The translations under genes were made by a program, and so were the position numbers. 64,000 nucleotides of DNA, from positions 124,001 to 188,000 of the forward strand of contig CAMLMH010000005.1 of NCBI GenBank assembly GCA_946481315.1, in the 5' to 3' direction. Under the pieces are notes generated by a model. It saw only the letters and a list, made by a program, of their open reading frames with translations, searched no databases and was not told the origin of the DNA. The stretch comes from an uncultured Bacteriovorax sp. (GTDB lineage: Bacteria > Bdellovibrionota > Bacteriovoracia > Bacteriovoracales > Bacteriovoracaceae). Each line of letters opens with the position of its first letter. Position 1 is the stretch's first letter. Of this stretch, positions 28,225-36,301 are shown in pieces.

Positions 28225-28413
28225 ATGAAAAATCAACCGCAAAACCAAACTGAACTTAAAGAACTTAACGTTAAAGTAGAAAAAGACGTTGTCGAAGCAT
28301 TCGAGAGAATGAGCCAAAATACAGGAACTCCTCTGGCCGACCTGGTCGTTATCGCGATGAAACGCTTCCGTGCTGCCCACACTGATTGGGACCAAAACCC
28401 TCCAAAGAAGTAA
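28225..28413 (+). CDS. small ribbon-helix-helix-like protein, possible DNA-binding regulator
   Basis: A 62-residue protein. ATG 28225 is chosen because GGAG (28216-28219) lies five bases ahead; an in-frame start upstream at 28189 has none. The central part LKELNVKVEKDVVEAFERMS then TGTPLADLVVIAMKRFRAAH fits a short beta strand followed by two helices, the ribbon-helix-helix (CopG/Arc) plan. Such proteins bind palindromic DNA as dimers. Perfect palindromes begin five bases after its stop codon, so self- or neighbour-regulation is attractive but unproven. A sequence this short could also be something else. Confidence 0.5.
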   Translation: MKNQPQNQTELKELNVKVEKDVVEAFERMSQNTGTPLADLVVIAMKRFRAAHTDWDQNPPKK

Positions 28414-28417
28414 AAAT

Positions 28418-28434
28418 TGTCTAAACTTTAGACA
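28418..28434. promoter_or_regulatory. perfect 17-base palindrome, candidate operator
   Basis: TGTCTAAA, one central C, TTTAGACA: a perfect inverted repeat just after the small regulator gene and about 165 bases upstream of the sigma-54 promoter. The position suits an enhancer site for a sigma-54 activator or an operator for the ribbon-helix-helix-like protein. Confidence 0.5.
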
Positions 28435-28441
28435 TCAATAA

Positions 28442-28494
28442 ACCCTGTCTGTATGTAACTATTATAGACAGGGTGATCAAAAGCTAATCACCCT
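28442..28494. repeat. overlapping inverted repeats that are mutually exclusive
   Basis: ACCCTGTCT (28442-28450) pairs with AGACAGGGT (28466-28474). AGGGTGAT (28470-28477) pairs with ATCACCCT (28487-28494). The two stems share AGGGT, so only one can form at a time. The first pair carries the TGTCT/AGACA half-sites of the neighbouring palindrome. Either a second activator-binding site or an RNA switch is possible; no long T run follows. Confidence 0.5.
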
Positions 28495-28583
28495 CTCCTT
28501 TATAGTCATTACTCTTCAGCAAAACCCCTCAAAAATTCTCATCACTTAGGCCAGTATTTCTACCAAATGCCAATGCTGCAAAG

Positions 28584-28599
28584 TGGCACGACCCTTGCT
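28584..28599 (+). promoter_or_regulatory. sigma-54 (RpoN) promoter
   Basis: TGGCACG-ACCC-TTGCT matches the -24/-12 consensus (TGGCAC, five bases, TTGCW) exactly, with the invariant GG and GC ten bases apart. Transcription would start near 28611, about 21 bases before the ATG at 28632. Confidence 0.85.
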
Positions 28600-28631
28600 C
28601 CATACAAGACAAACACAGTCAGGGGACGGTT

Positions 28632-29663
28632 ATGCAAGTATTAACATCTAAGAAGGCCATCATCTCTATCCTAAGCTTAGGGTCGATCGTATTGGCCGGA
28701 ACAATTAAAGATATTAATTCACGTACCGTTACGAAAGCACCAGTAGCAATCGAAGAAATTGCAGCTGAAAGAACAGTAGCTTCAGAAGCAGTTCAAAATG
28801 TAGCGATGATGTATGTTCCACAAAATGATGAGAACATGAAAAAGATCAACGCTAACTGGAACATCATGAGAATTGTTGGTTCTGATTCAGTTGTTGCTTT
28901 CGATAAAATCAGCAATCCTGAAGATAAAAGAAAAAATATCGTTGTTAAAATGGAACTAATTGGTACTTCACTAGTTAGAATCGATGGTGACAATGACCAG
29001 GTCTACAGAATTTCACTTCTATCTGATTTTGGAACAATCGCTCTTTTCAAAAAAATGGGTAAAGGATTTGAAATCATCGAAGCAAAAATCATCTCTGAAA
29101 AGAAAGAATCAGAAACTCTTGCTGTTAGCGACGAAGTTGAACTAGTTCTTGAAAGAGCTCTTAATCAGGCAAAGTCACCAAAGCTTCTTACTGGTTCAGA
29201 TGTTTCTGGTTCAATGACCCTTACTAAGAACTCACTGAACGGTCTTTCTGTTGAATTAAGAAATGCTAACGGTGAAACACAAAATATCGATATCGCTGCT
29301 GCTGACCTAATGGACGGTGGAAGCTTTAAAGCTGACGTGGATGGTGAAGAAGTTTCTGGTGTTGTTTTCAACAACGGAAAAGATGGATACAGACTTTCAT
29401 TCGTAACTGGTCCACTTGCCGGAGCAATGCTTAACTTCGTAACTAGAGAACAACTTGAGCAGATCGAAGATAAAGCTCTGGAACAAGGTCAGGATGCTTA
29501 CTTCCAGGAAGAAGAGCAACGTGTAGCTGCTGAAGCTCAAAACGAAGCAATCGAAGAAAGACAAATCGCTTCGGATGCTCAACCAGAATCATACGAACCA
29601 GTAAGAGTCCTGAGTGCTGACGAAATCAAGGAAACTGCTGAAGTTCAAGGTTACTCTTTCTAA
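28632..29663 (+). CDS. acidic exported protein under sigma-54 control
   Basis: A 343-residue protein with an N-terminal hydrophobic signal (KKAIISILSLGSIVLAGTI) and a mature part rich in glutamate, alanine and valine. The C-terminal 70 residues are strongly acidic and probably helical or disordered (EEEQRVAAEAQNEAIEERQ). I recognise no domain. Arginine is almost always AGA (11 of 13, the rest CGT), unlike the mixed CGN/AGA use in neighbours such as galU, which suggests high expression or different ancestry. It has its own RpoN promoter and its own terminator, so it is a one-gene regulon member. Confidence 0.7.
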   Translation: MQVLTSKKAIISILSLGSIVLAGTIKDINSRTVTKAPVAIEEIAAERTVASEAVQNVAMMYVPQNDENMKKINANWNIMRIVGSDSVVAFDKISNPEDKRKNIVVKMELIGTSLVRIDGDNDQVYRISLLSDFGTIALFKKMGKGFEIIEAKIISEKKESETLAVSDEVELVLERALNQAKSPKLLTGSDVSGSMTLTKNSLNGLSVELRNANGETQNIDIAAADLMDGGSFKADVDGEEVSGVVFNNGKDGYRLSFVTGPLAGAMLNFVTREQLEQIEDKALEQGQDAYFQEEEQRVAAEAQNEAIEERQIASDAQPESYEPVRVLSADEIKETAEVQGYSF

Positions 29664-29753
29664 GGTTCCAGCACACTTTTCTGGGGACAGTGCAAAAAGA
29701 ATAGAAAATAAGGGTTACGCTTTTTACTACAAAAACCGCCAACCTTTTCCTAG

Positions 29754-29784
29754 AAAACCCCGCTCATAGAAGCGGGGTTTTTAT
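29754..29784. terminator. rho-independent terminator
   Basis: Stem AACCCCGCT (29756-29764) / AGCGGGGTT (29771-29779) with a six-base loop, A-rich before and T-rich after. It ends the sigma-54-driven gene and overlaps the end of the convergent transporter gene. Confidence 0.9.
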
Positions 29785-30674
29785 TTACCAAACGTAAAAA
29801 TAAGAAATCCACCAATAAAGAAAAAGAAAGCCACCAGTAGATAAAGACTCGGCCACTTTTTATACCGGAAACATTCAAAAGCAGAAGCAAACATCGGCCC
29901 GGTTACGGTCACCGATGAAATGACCGAAAGCTGTCCGCGAGAAACAGCGGTTAAATAAAGCATGAGTGAAAAATAAGTTCCCATCAAAGAGCCAAGGACA
30001 ATTCGAAATTTTTCACCTCGAGTAAGTGGTCGCCAGACAGGAAAAAATTCAATTTTCTCCCGCGTGAAATACACCAGAAAAAAACCAATGATCGCACCCA
30101 CACATCTGACAGCATTGACCTGAATAGAATTGATTCCCGGAGTAGTGTCGAAGCCGTAGCGGGTGAGAAGAATGCCGGCAGCATCGAGAAGGATGGCAAT
30201 GAGACCAAACATCAGGCCGCGGATTTGCCACGATCCACTTTGTTTATAGGTTTCAAGACTGATGGTGAAGAGGCAGGCGAGCATGAATGCGACACCCAGA
30301 AAAATAATCGGAGAAAACGTTTGATTAAACAGGAAATATCCGCCGATGCCTAAGAAGAAAGGTTGCAATCCAAAAATCATCAGCATTCTTCCGGCTCCCA
30401 GATCTTTCATGGCGTGTAACATGAAAATGTCACCGATCATGAGTCCAATGCAACCTGAAGTGAGAAAGGCGAGTACGGATTTCAGGTCAGGTTCAATCCA
30501 GCTTTTGGTGGCGATGACAGTAATGGAAAAAGCTGCAAGTGCTACAAAAGCTTTGAAACTGTTCATCCAAAACGGAGAAATTTTTCTGCTGAATTCTGTG
30601 AATATAGTTGAGGCGTAGGCAAAACAAAGTGTTGCGGCGAAAGCGAAATAAAATGGCGGGATATTTTCGAGCAT
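29781..30674 (-). CDS. EamA/DMT-family membrane transporter
   Basis: A 297-residue protein with about ten hydrophobic helices in two similar halves, the plan of drug/metabolite transporters (EamA). It begins MLENIPPFYFAFAATLCFAY, and a characteristic GxxxxP-type loop, GLQPFFLGIGGY, lies in the fourth helix. The substrate cannot be told; family members export amino acids, metabolites or drugs across the cytoplasmic membrane. It is downstream of the etfA terminator on the same strand and probably has its own promoter, which I did not identify. Confidence 0.75.
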   Translation of the reverse strand: MLENIPPFYFAFAATLCFAYASTIFTEFSRKISPFWMNSFKAFVALAAFSITVIATKSWIEPDLKSVLAFLTSGCIGLMIGDIFMLHAMKDLGAGRMLMIFGLQPFFLGIGGYFLFNQTFSPIIFLGVAFMLACLFTISLETYKQSGSWQIRGLMFGLIAILLDAAGILLTRYGFDTTPGINSIQVNAVRCVGAIIGFFLVYFTREKIEFFPVWRPLTRGEKFRIVLGSLMGTYFSLMLYLTAVSRGQLSVISSVTVTGPMFASAFECFRYKKWPSLYLLVAFFFFIGGFLIFTFGK

Positions 30675-30684
30675 AATTTGAAAA

Positions 30685-30709
30685 TAAAAAAAGGCCCTTG
30701 CGGGCCTTT
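30685..30709 (-). terminator. rho-independent terminator of the acyl-CoA dehydrogenase/ETF operon
   Basis: Read leftward: stem AAAGGGCC-type arms (30702-30709 with 30690-30697) around a four-base loop, followed by a run of T. It lies 19 bases after the etfA stop codon. Confidence 0.88.
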
Positions 30710-30727
30710 AAGCTTTAATTTTAGAGA

Positions 30728-31690
30728 TTACTTCCCTAGAAGATTTTTAAATTCCTGAGTCATTGCCGGAACAACCTGGAAAAGGTCTCCAACAATTCCG
30801 TAATCAGCTTTAGTAAAGATCGGAGCATCCGGATCAGAGTTGATCGCAACTATAACTTTCGACGTTCTCATTCCCGCTAAGTGCTGAATAGCCCCTGAGA
30901 TACCGCAAGCAATGTAAAGTGATGGAGCAACTGTTTTACCGGTTTGTCCAACCTGCATTGCGTGTGGAGCGAATCCAGAATCTACAGCAGCTCGGCTTGC
31001 ACCAACTGTTGCACCGATGACGTTAGCCAGATCTTCAAGAATTTTGAAGTTGGCGGCGTCTTTCATCGCTCGTCCTCCAGAGACAATAATATTTGCTTCA
31101 GTTAAGTCTAGTTTTTCAGATGTGCCTTTTACGATTTCTTTGATGAGTGCCCGGATTTCACCAGCATCAACACTTGCGTCTTTTGCAGCAGCTGGCCCTG
31201 AAGTTGGGTTCGCATTCATTCCCAGAGCGTTTGGTCTGACTGTAACAAAGTGTGGTTTTGGGCCAGTCAGTTCTACTTTTGCAAAACATTTTCCTGCAAA
31301 TAGTGGTCTTGTACCAGCGAATTTATCGCCTTCCATGATGAAGTTCGTAACTTCAGAAGCCATACCAGCATCAAACATTGTTGCTACTCTTGGAAGTAAA
31401 TCTTTACCAAGCGAAGTTGCACCGGCGAAAACGTAATCGTAGTTTCCGGAAGCAATGAAGCCTTTAAGAGCGTTGGCGTAGCCTTCTGGAGAATAATTAT
31501 CCAGGTTTGATCCTTTTAAGGAGTGAACGTTAGCTGCTCCGAATTTTGCCAGATCTGTGATGGCTTCAGAAGGAATTGTTCCGATAGCAGCAACATCAAC
31601 CGTGTGACCAGCAAGTTTGCCTAAAATTTCAAGTGTCACACCTTTAACGTGTGAGCCGTGAAGTTCTGTGAATACTAATATCTTTGCCAT
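30728..31690 (-). CDS. etfA: electron transfer flavoprotein alpha subunit
   Basis: A 320-residue subunit that binds FAD in its C-terminal domain: AAVDSGFAPHAMQVGQTGK, then SLYIACGISGAIQHLAGM, is the ETF-alpha signature. With EtfB it carries electrons from acyl-CoA dehydrogenases to the quinone pool through ETF:quinone oxidoreductase, which is not in this window. It is the last of three genes acd-etfB-etfA and is followed by a terminator. Confidence 0.96.
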   Translation of the reverse strand: MAKILVFTELHGSHVKGVTLEILGKLAGHTVDVAAIGTIPSEAITDLAKFGAANVHSLKGSNLDNYSPEGYANALKGFIASGNYDYVFAGATSLGKDLLPRVATMFDAGMASEVTNFIMEGDKFAGTRPLFAGKCFAKVELTGPKPHFVTVRPNALGMNANPTSGPAAAKDASVDAGEIRALIKEIVKGTSEKLDLTEANIIVSGGRAMKDAANFKILEDLANVIGATVGASRAAVDSGFAPHAMQVGQTGKTVAPSLYIACGISGAIQHLAGMRTSKVIVAINSDPDAPIFTKADYGIVGDLFQVVPAMTQEFKNLLGK

Positions 31691-31722
31691 AATTTCCTCT
31701 TCTAATTTTGATTCGTTTTTAA

Positions 31723-32511
31723 TTAGATAACTTTTGCTTCTGTTCTGAGAAGACCAACAACTTCTTTTACAACTCCTGGCATTTTGCCAGCGTCAGTTGC
31801 ATCGAATTTTTTTCCGGCTGGTTTCTCCGGAGGAAGTTTGAATTCAGAGTATTTAACACGCTTGTCTGCGTCGCTTACGCCTACGTCCGCCAGACTTAGG
31901 GTTGTAAGTGGTTTTTTCTTTGCTTTCATGATTCCCGGAAGAGAAGCATAGCGAGGAGTGTTCAGGCCTTTGTTACAGGCGATCATCGCCGGAAGTTTTA
32001 CGCCGTAAACTTCCAGTGCTCCACCTTCAACTTCACGTTTAACAACAGCTTCAGATCCAGCACCTTCGTAACCAACTACTACAGAAACTGAAGGGATGTT
32101 CAGCATCGTTGCGAGAATTTGCGGAACTTGTAGACAGTCGTCATCAATTGCTTGTTTTCCGGCAAGAATAAGATCAGGGTTTTTACCTGATTTAGCAATC
32201 GCGCCCTTTAGAGCTTTTGCGATCATGTATGAATCAAGATTATCTGGAGCTTCAACCAGGAATGCTTCATCAGCTCCCATGGCCATAGCTGTTCTTAGAG
32301 CTTCAGTGTCTTTTGTTGATCCTACTCGTACAACTGTTACAGTTGAGCCGGAGTTTGCAGCTTGAATCAAAAGAGCTTGCTCGACAGCAAATTCATCATA
32401 AGGGTTCATAATCCATTTAATACCGTTCGTTTCAATGAAAGATCCGTCTCCGGTTGGAGTTATCTTTGTTTCAGTGTCTGGAACTTGTTTCACACATACA
32501 AAAATGTTCAT
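31723..32511 (-). CDS. etfB: electron transfer flavoprotein beta subunit
   Basis: A 262-residue subunit with the N-terminal ETF-beta start MNIFVCVKQVPDTETKI, and the later segment VEGGALEVYGVKLPAM that resembles the ETF-beta signature. It binds AMP and docks with acyl-CoA dehydrogenases through its recognition loop. It lies between the dehydrogenase gene (18 bases) and etfA (32 bases) in one operon, so the three products form a working electron relay. Confidence 0.96.
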   Translation of the reverse strand: MNIFVCVKQVPDTETKITPTGDGSFIETNGIKWIMNPYDEFAVEQALLIQAANSGSTVTVVRVGSTKDTEALRTAMAMGADEAFLVEAPDNLDSYMIAKALKGAIAKSGKNPDLILAGKQAIDDDCLQVPQILATMLNIPSVSVVVGYEGAGSEAVVKREVEGGALEVYGVKLPAMIACNKGLNTPRYASLPGIMKAKKKPLTTLSLADVGVSDADKRVKYSEFKLPPEKPAGKKFDATDAGKMPGVVKEVVGLLRTEAKVI

Positions 32512-32529
32512 ATTGAGATCTCCTAGTAA

Positions 32530-33669
32530 TTATCGTGTAAAAATTTCTTTTGCGATGACTAACCTTTGAATTTGAGACGTGCCTTCGTATATCTGAATGA
32601 GTTTCGCGTCTCTCATGATTTTTTCGACAGGGTATTCTTTCGAGTACCCATAACCACCATAAATTTGTACTGCATCCGTCGCTATTTGCATACAAGAATC
32701 AGCCGCCATTGCCTTGGAGAAAGAGGCAATCTGTGTATTGGGTAATCCGTTATCTAGTAGCCAAGCAGCCTTGTGAACCAATAGACGGGAAGCTTCAATC
32801 TTCATCGCCATATCAGCAATCATAAATTGAATTGCTTGATGATTAGCGATTGGAACATTGAATTGCACTCTTTCCTTTGCATACTTCACAGCATGATCAA
32901 AAGCACATTGAGCTCCACCCACCGCGGATGAGGCAACCATGGGGCGGGAGTGATCGAGGGTTTTCATGGCAATTTTCCAGCCTTGATTCATTCCCCCGAT
33001 GACGTTGGCCTTAGGAACGCGTACGTTGTTGAAAGTAACAGCCCGTGTGTCAGAGCAGCGGTGTCCCATCTTGTCTTCTTTTTTTCCAATTTCAATTCCC
33101 GGCGTGCCCTTTTCTACAACAATGGCAGTGATGCCTTTGTGCTTGAGTGCGGCGTCGGTAGTCGCATAGATCACAAATAAATCGGCGTATCCGGCGTTAG
33201 TGATCCACATTTTATTTCCGTTAATAACAACATCGTTTCCGTCTTCTTTGACAGTTGTTTTAATACCACCGGCGTCAGACCCATTAGCAGGTTCCGTTAA
33301 ACAGAATGCGGCAATTTTATAACTTTCGGTGAAAGGAGTGAGGAAGCGTTTCTTTTGCTCGTCATTGCCACCGATCACAATGGGAAGTAGGGCAAGGTCA
33401 TTGGCCATAATTGCAGTGTTCATTCCCATGCAGCCGTAAGCGAGTGCTTCGGTGATTAACATCGAATCGACTGCCGAAAATCCGTTTCCTCCATACTCAG
33501 TGGGTATACAGGTATTGACCAGACCGAGTTCCCAGGCCTTAGTTAAAATTTCCATCGGCATCTGAGCTTTCTCATCATACTCAGCTGCTTTGGGCATCAT
33601 TTCATTTCGGGCAAATTTCATGGCGAGATCTTTGATCTCAAGCTGATCGCTGGTGAGATTGAATTCCAT
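32530..33669 (-). CDS. acyl-CoA dehydrogenase (short/medium-chain type)
   Basis: A 379-residue flavoenzyme that makes the first double bond in fatty-acid or branched acyl-CoA breakdown. The signatures CLTEPANGSDAGGIKT and QIYGGYGYSKEYPVEKIMRDAK are present, and the catalytic base is the glutamate of IYEGTSQIQR near the C-terminus, placed as in short- and medium-chain enzymes. Chain length cannot be read from the sequence. With the etf genes it forms an operon, and together with icmF suggests use of short or branched acyl chains. Confidence 0.93.
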   Translation of the reverse strand: MEFNLTSDQLEIKDLAMKFARNEMMPKAAEYDEKAQMPMEILTKAWELGLVNTCIPTEYGGNGFSAVDSMLITEALAYGCMGMNTAIMANDLALLPIVIGGNDEQKKRFLTPFTESYKIAAFCLTEPANGSDAGGIKTTVKEDGNDVVINGNKMWITNAGYADLFVIYATTDAALKHKGITAIVVEKGTPGIEIGKKEDKMGHRCSDTRAVTFNNVRVPKANVIGGMNQGWKIAMKTLDHSRPMVASSAVGGAQCAFDHAVKYAKERVQFNVPIANHQAIQFMIADMAMKIEASRLLVHKAAWLLDNGLPNTQIASFSKAMAADSCMQIATDAVQIYGGYGYSKEYPVEKIMRDAKLIQIYEGTSQIQRLVIAKEIFTR

Positions 33670-33709
33670 GTGAAAGTCCTTTTTCTTACGGAAGTTTTTG
33701 AATGCCTAA

Positions 33710-33737
33710 ATTATAGCCTGAGTACGAATAGAAGCAA
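33710..33737 (-). promoter_or_regulatory. candidate promoter of the acyl-CoA dehydrogenase operon
   Basis: On the minus strand: TTGCTT (33732-33737), 16 bases, a perfect TATAAT (33710-33715). It ends directly at the folK stop codon. Transcription would start near 33703, about 34 bases before the ATG. The same TTGCTT-16-TATAAT layout occurs at 36226-36253. Confidence 0.55.
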
Positions 33738-34205
33738 TCAAGAAAGCGGTATTGGTTTGGCGCTGTTGTCGAAATGCTCTGGAAAGGAAAAATGTTTTTG
33801 CAATTCGGGAAATCCTGGAAGTTCAGAGAGAGGCAGGACAACGAAGCTGCGTTCAAATAAGCGCGGGTGAGGAAGTGTTAAAACTGGCGTCTCCATTTTT
33901 AATGAGTCCCAGAACAATAAATCCAGATCGATAGCTCGCGGACCTTTGGGAATGTCCCTGTTGCGTCCCAATTGTTTTTCAATTTGCAGTAATCGTTGCA
34001 TAACTTCTTCAGGTGTCATGTTCGGATTTGTGAATTCCAATACCTGATTATAAAAGTCGGGTTGTTGAAGATAATCTACGGCTGCGCTCTCATATATCCG
34101 GGATTCAGCAACAAGTGTAAATGTCTGCGCCAGGATTCTGCTGGCATCCTGAAGATTGGCCAGACGGTTTCCCATGTTTGTACCGGTGGCAATGAAAATA
34201 GACAT
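33738..34205 (-). CDS. folK: 2-amino-4-hydroxy-6-hydroxymethyldihydropteridine pyrophosphokinase
   Basis: A 155-residue folate-pathway kinase that transfers pyrophosphate from ATP to the pterin before condensation with p-aminobenzoate. The N-terminal ATGTNMGNRLANL and the signature GPRAIDLDLLFWDS are diagnostic. It follows the small lipoprotein gene by a single base, and the two are probably co-transcribed from beyond 35398. Confidence 0.93.
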   Translation of the reverse strand: MSIFIATGTNMGNRLANLQDASRILAQTFTLVAESRIYESAAVDYLQQPDFYNQVLEFTNPNMTPEEVMQRLLQIEKQLGRNRDIPKGPRAIDLDLLFWDSLKMETPVLTLPHPRLFERSFVVLPLSELPGFPELQKHFSFPEHFDNSAKPIPLS

Positions 34206-34206
34206 A

Positions 34207-34392
34207 TTAATTCTTAGGAGCGGGAGAAACTGGCTGATTAGGATCTTTATTTACGAGTGGATCAGGTTCTACGGTGTATTGTTTAACGTATGATTCGACA
34301 ATCGTATCCGGAAAACGCCTAGGAGGAGCTTTGACTCCGCAAGCACTGATGAGTGATGAACAAATCAGAATAAAAAAGAGATTAGAATTCAA
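34207..34392 (-). CDS. small lipoprotein (LptM/YifL-like)
   Basis: A 61-residue protein with lipoprotein signal MNSNLFFILICSSLISAC and mature start CGVKAPPRRFPD. A short lipoprotein beginning CG-K-PP resembles LptM/YifL, which in E. coli helps disulfide maturation of the LptD/E translocon, but at this length the match is weak. The C-terminus is proline- and asparagine-rich. Its start overlaps the upstream outer-membrane gene by 11 bases. Confidence 0.6.
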   Translation of the reverse strand: MNSNLFFILICSSLISACGVKAPPRRFPDTIVESYVKQYTVEPDPLVNKDPNQPVSPAPKN

Positions 34393-35398
34393 GTGTTAAA
34401 CCGCCGCTAATAATGTCTGTACCCAAATCCGCTCTTACGAACCAGCCGGGAACAATTCTTTTTAAAACACTGACACCAAAAACAACAGTACTTTTTTTAA
34501 GATCTTCAACCATTTCGAGTTCCTGATCCAATTCTACCTGTGTTTTGGTTTCGCCTTCAGCAACTTCACCTGCACCCGGTGATTGTACCTGCATGACCTG
34601 GTAGCCAACGTAAGGCATGATATAACTGTAAAAAGGCGCTTCAAAAGTAAGTTTAACCCTGCTCATGATATTAAGCAGGCGAGTGTCAATTCCAGTTGAT
34701 GGATAATCAGTAATAGTATTTGTTCCAAAACCAAGTTCCACCCAGAAATTGTCAGCAATCTGATAACCCCAGGAACCGTTTAGCTGACTATAATTACTTG
34801 AAGCGCCATCAACATCTTTTGCCCGAATCATACCAACACCTAAGGCGAGCAGATTATCAGTCTTAATTTTACGAGCATTATTTTCTTCCAATGAAAGGTC
34901 ATCCTCATCCAGTGTGGTTGAGTTATAGAGATCTTCTTCGTCCTGAACTTTAGACTGAGTCTTTTCACCTTCCGCTTCAGCTGGAGGAGCGTTTTCTTTA
35001 TTCACGTAGTAACTATCGTCGCCCTTAAGAACCAGAACTTCTTTGTTAACACCCAACTGCTTCCACAATGCGAGGTTGTAAATTTTTACGATTTTTATAC
35101 CCGAAAGATTTTGTTCATTAGTTTTTGCAACCAGAGCGCGGCAAACAAGTTTGTTATTTAACAGAAGCGAGATAAAGTCGCCCTTAGAAAAAGTGCGATT
35201 TTCATTTGTGAGGATGAAAATTTTTTTAGAGGGTGAAATTGTCTTGATTGTTTCGGAGACCAAATTAGGAGCATTTTCCGTGCGTCCAGTTTCCAGTCTT
35301 TCCTCTTCTTCAATATCGTCCAGTACATTTTGAGTATAACCAGGTGTTGCCAACAGTAGTAGACTAATTAAGAAGGTTATTGTGAAGATAGAGCGCAT
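34382..35398 (-). CDS. predicted outer-membrane beta-barrel protein
   Basis: About 338 residues from ATG 35398, where a signal peptide begins (MRSIFTITFLISLLLLATPG, cleavage near residue 23). The N-terminal part (about 55-125) is beta-rich and SH3-like (IFILTNENRTFSKGDFISLL). An acidic linker at about 130-175 leads to a barrel of about eight strands ending GGLTLEF with terminal phenylalanine. I do not recognise a named family. It diverges from the LysM lipoprotein gene and precedes the small lipoprotein and folK. Confidence 0.65.
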   Translation of the reverse strand: MRSIFTITFLISLLLLATPGYTQNVLDDIEEEERLETGRTENAPNLVSETIKTISPSKKIFILTNENRTFSKGDFISLLLNNKLVCRALVAKTNEQNLSGIKIVKIYNLALWKQLGVNKEVLVLKGDDSYYVNKENAPPAEAEGEKTQSKVQDEEDLYNSTTLDEDDLSLEENNARKIKTDNLLALGVGMIRAKDVDGASSNYSQLNGSWGYQIADNFWVELGFGTNTITDYPSTGIDTRLLNIMSRVKLTFEAPFYSYIMPYVGYQVMQVQSPGAGEVAEGETKTQVELDQELEMVEDLKKSTVVFGVSVLKRIVPGWFVRADLGTDIISGGLTLEF

Positions 35399-35519
35399 AA
35401 AGTAATTGTAAAAGTTAGCATTAAAAGGCGCAATCACATTTATCCTAGAAAATAATTCCACTTTAGACTCATATCCGCCGCAAATTATCCGATAGGGAAT
35501 AGAAAGGGGACGAAAAATC

Positions 35520-36245
35520 ATGACTAAGATAACTACATCCTTACTACTGATATTACTTCTATCTGGCTGCAGCTTTCCTTCAGCACAAAAAGATGAGCCA
35601 GGAGTGCGGGCAGATGATCTGGAGTTTGCAGTTGATACTTTAGAGTCTCCGGAGACAACTACCGGAATGGATCCAATTCAGGTTGCTCCTGAGCAGATTG
35701 CCGAAACGAAAATTCCCGACGAATTTCAAGCTCCTCCAATAGAAGAAACGGCCATGGTGGCCCCTGCTGAACCAACATATGAGGAGTTTAAAGCGCCGGA
35801 AGAAATTACAATAACTCCTGATCCTTCTCCGGCAGCAATGGCTTCAAATCGAGATATTGCAATGTCAGGCGATTATGAATATTACGAAGTTCAAAAGGGC
35901 GACACACTCATGATGGTCGCTTTCAAAATTTATGGTGATTACCGTAAATGGAAAGAACTCACTGAGTGGAACAAAGAACAATTAAAACAAAAGATCAGTG
36001 CCGGAATGAAGCTTCGCTATTATGTACCTGAGCAACGCATAGCCTGGGTTCCAAGTGGTCTGCCTTACCTGGTTAAAACTGGTGACACATTACAGATTAT
36101 TTCAATGGATAAATATGGTACGACAAGGAAGTGGAAGTCAATTTATGAGAATAACCGTCCACTTATTCGCAATCCGGATTTAATATTTGCCGGTTTCACT
36201 CTTTATTACCAGCCGACACGTGATCTTGCTTCTCAGCCAAGATAG
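35520..36245 (+). CDS. LysM-domain lipoprotein
   Basis: A 241-residue protein with lipoprotein signal MTKITTSLLLILLLSGC, a proline/glutamate-rich disordered linker to about residue 115, then two LysM-like units: EVQKGDTLMMVAFKIYGDYR at about residue 123 and LVKTGDTLQIISMDKYGTTR at about 183. LysM domains bind peptidoglycan, so it probably links the outer membrane to the wall. AGGGGA ahead of ATG 35520 is a fair ribosome-binding site. Confidence 0.85.
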   Translation: MTKITTSLLLILLLSGCSFPSAQKDEPGVRADDLEFAVDTLESPETTTGMDPIQVAPEQIAETKIPDEFQAPPIEETAMVAPAEPTYEEFKAPEEITITPDPSPAAMASNRDIAMSGDYEYYEVQKGDTLMMVAFKIYGDYRKWKELTEWNKEQLKQKISAGMKLRYYVPEQRIAWVPSGLPYLVKTGDTLQIISMDKYGTTRKWKSIYENNRPLIRNPDLIFAGFTLYYQPTRDLASQPR

Positions 36246-36253
36246 TCTATAAT
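36226..36253 (+). promoter_or_regulatory. candidate promoter ahead of the M48-like/amgK/murU operon
   Basis: TTGCTT (36226-36231), 16 bases, TATAAT (36248-36253), within and just after the LysM gene. It would start near 36260, so its transcript would run straight into the hairpin at 36272-36292. Confidence 0.4.
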
Positions 36254-36271
36254 CGATATAACAATATTTTA

Positions 36272-36299
36272 AAGCCCTTCTTTGAAGGGCTTCTTTGTT
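36272..36299 (+). terminator. rho-independent terminator or attenuator
   Basis: Nine-base stem AAGCCCTTC (36272-36280) / GAAGGGCTT (36284-36292) with a three-base loop, then a T-rich tail. It follows the LysM gene but ends only three bases before the next ATG and contains the only Shine-Dalgarno-like bases for it. Confidence 0.8.
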
Positions 36300-36301
36300 T
36301 T

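Noticed and set aside
28442..28494. Simple rho-independent terminator after the RHH-like gene
   Set aside because: No T run follows either stem, and the loop of the first is long; overlapping sites fit better.
36272..36299. Ribosome-binding site AAGGG ahead of ATG 36302
   Set aside because: It is buried in a terminator stem and spaced about 12 bases away; recorded only as part of the attenuator idea.
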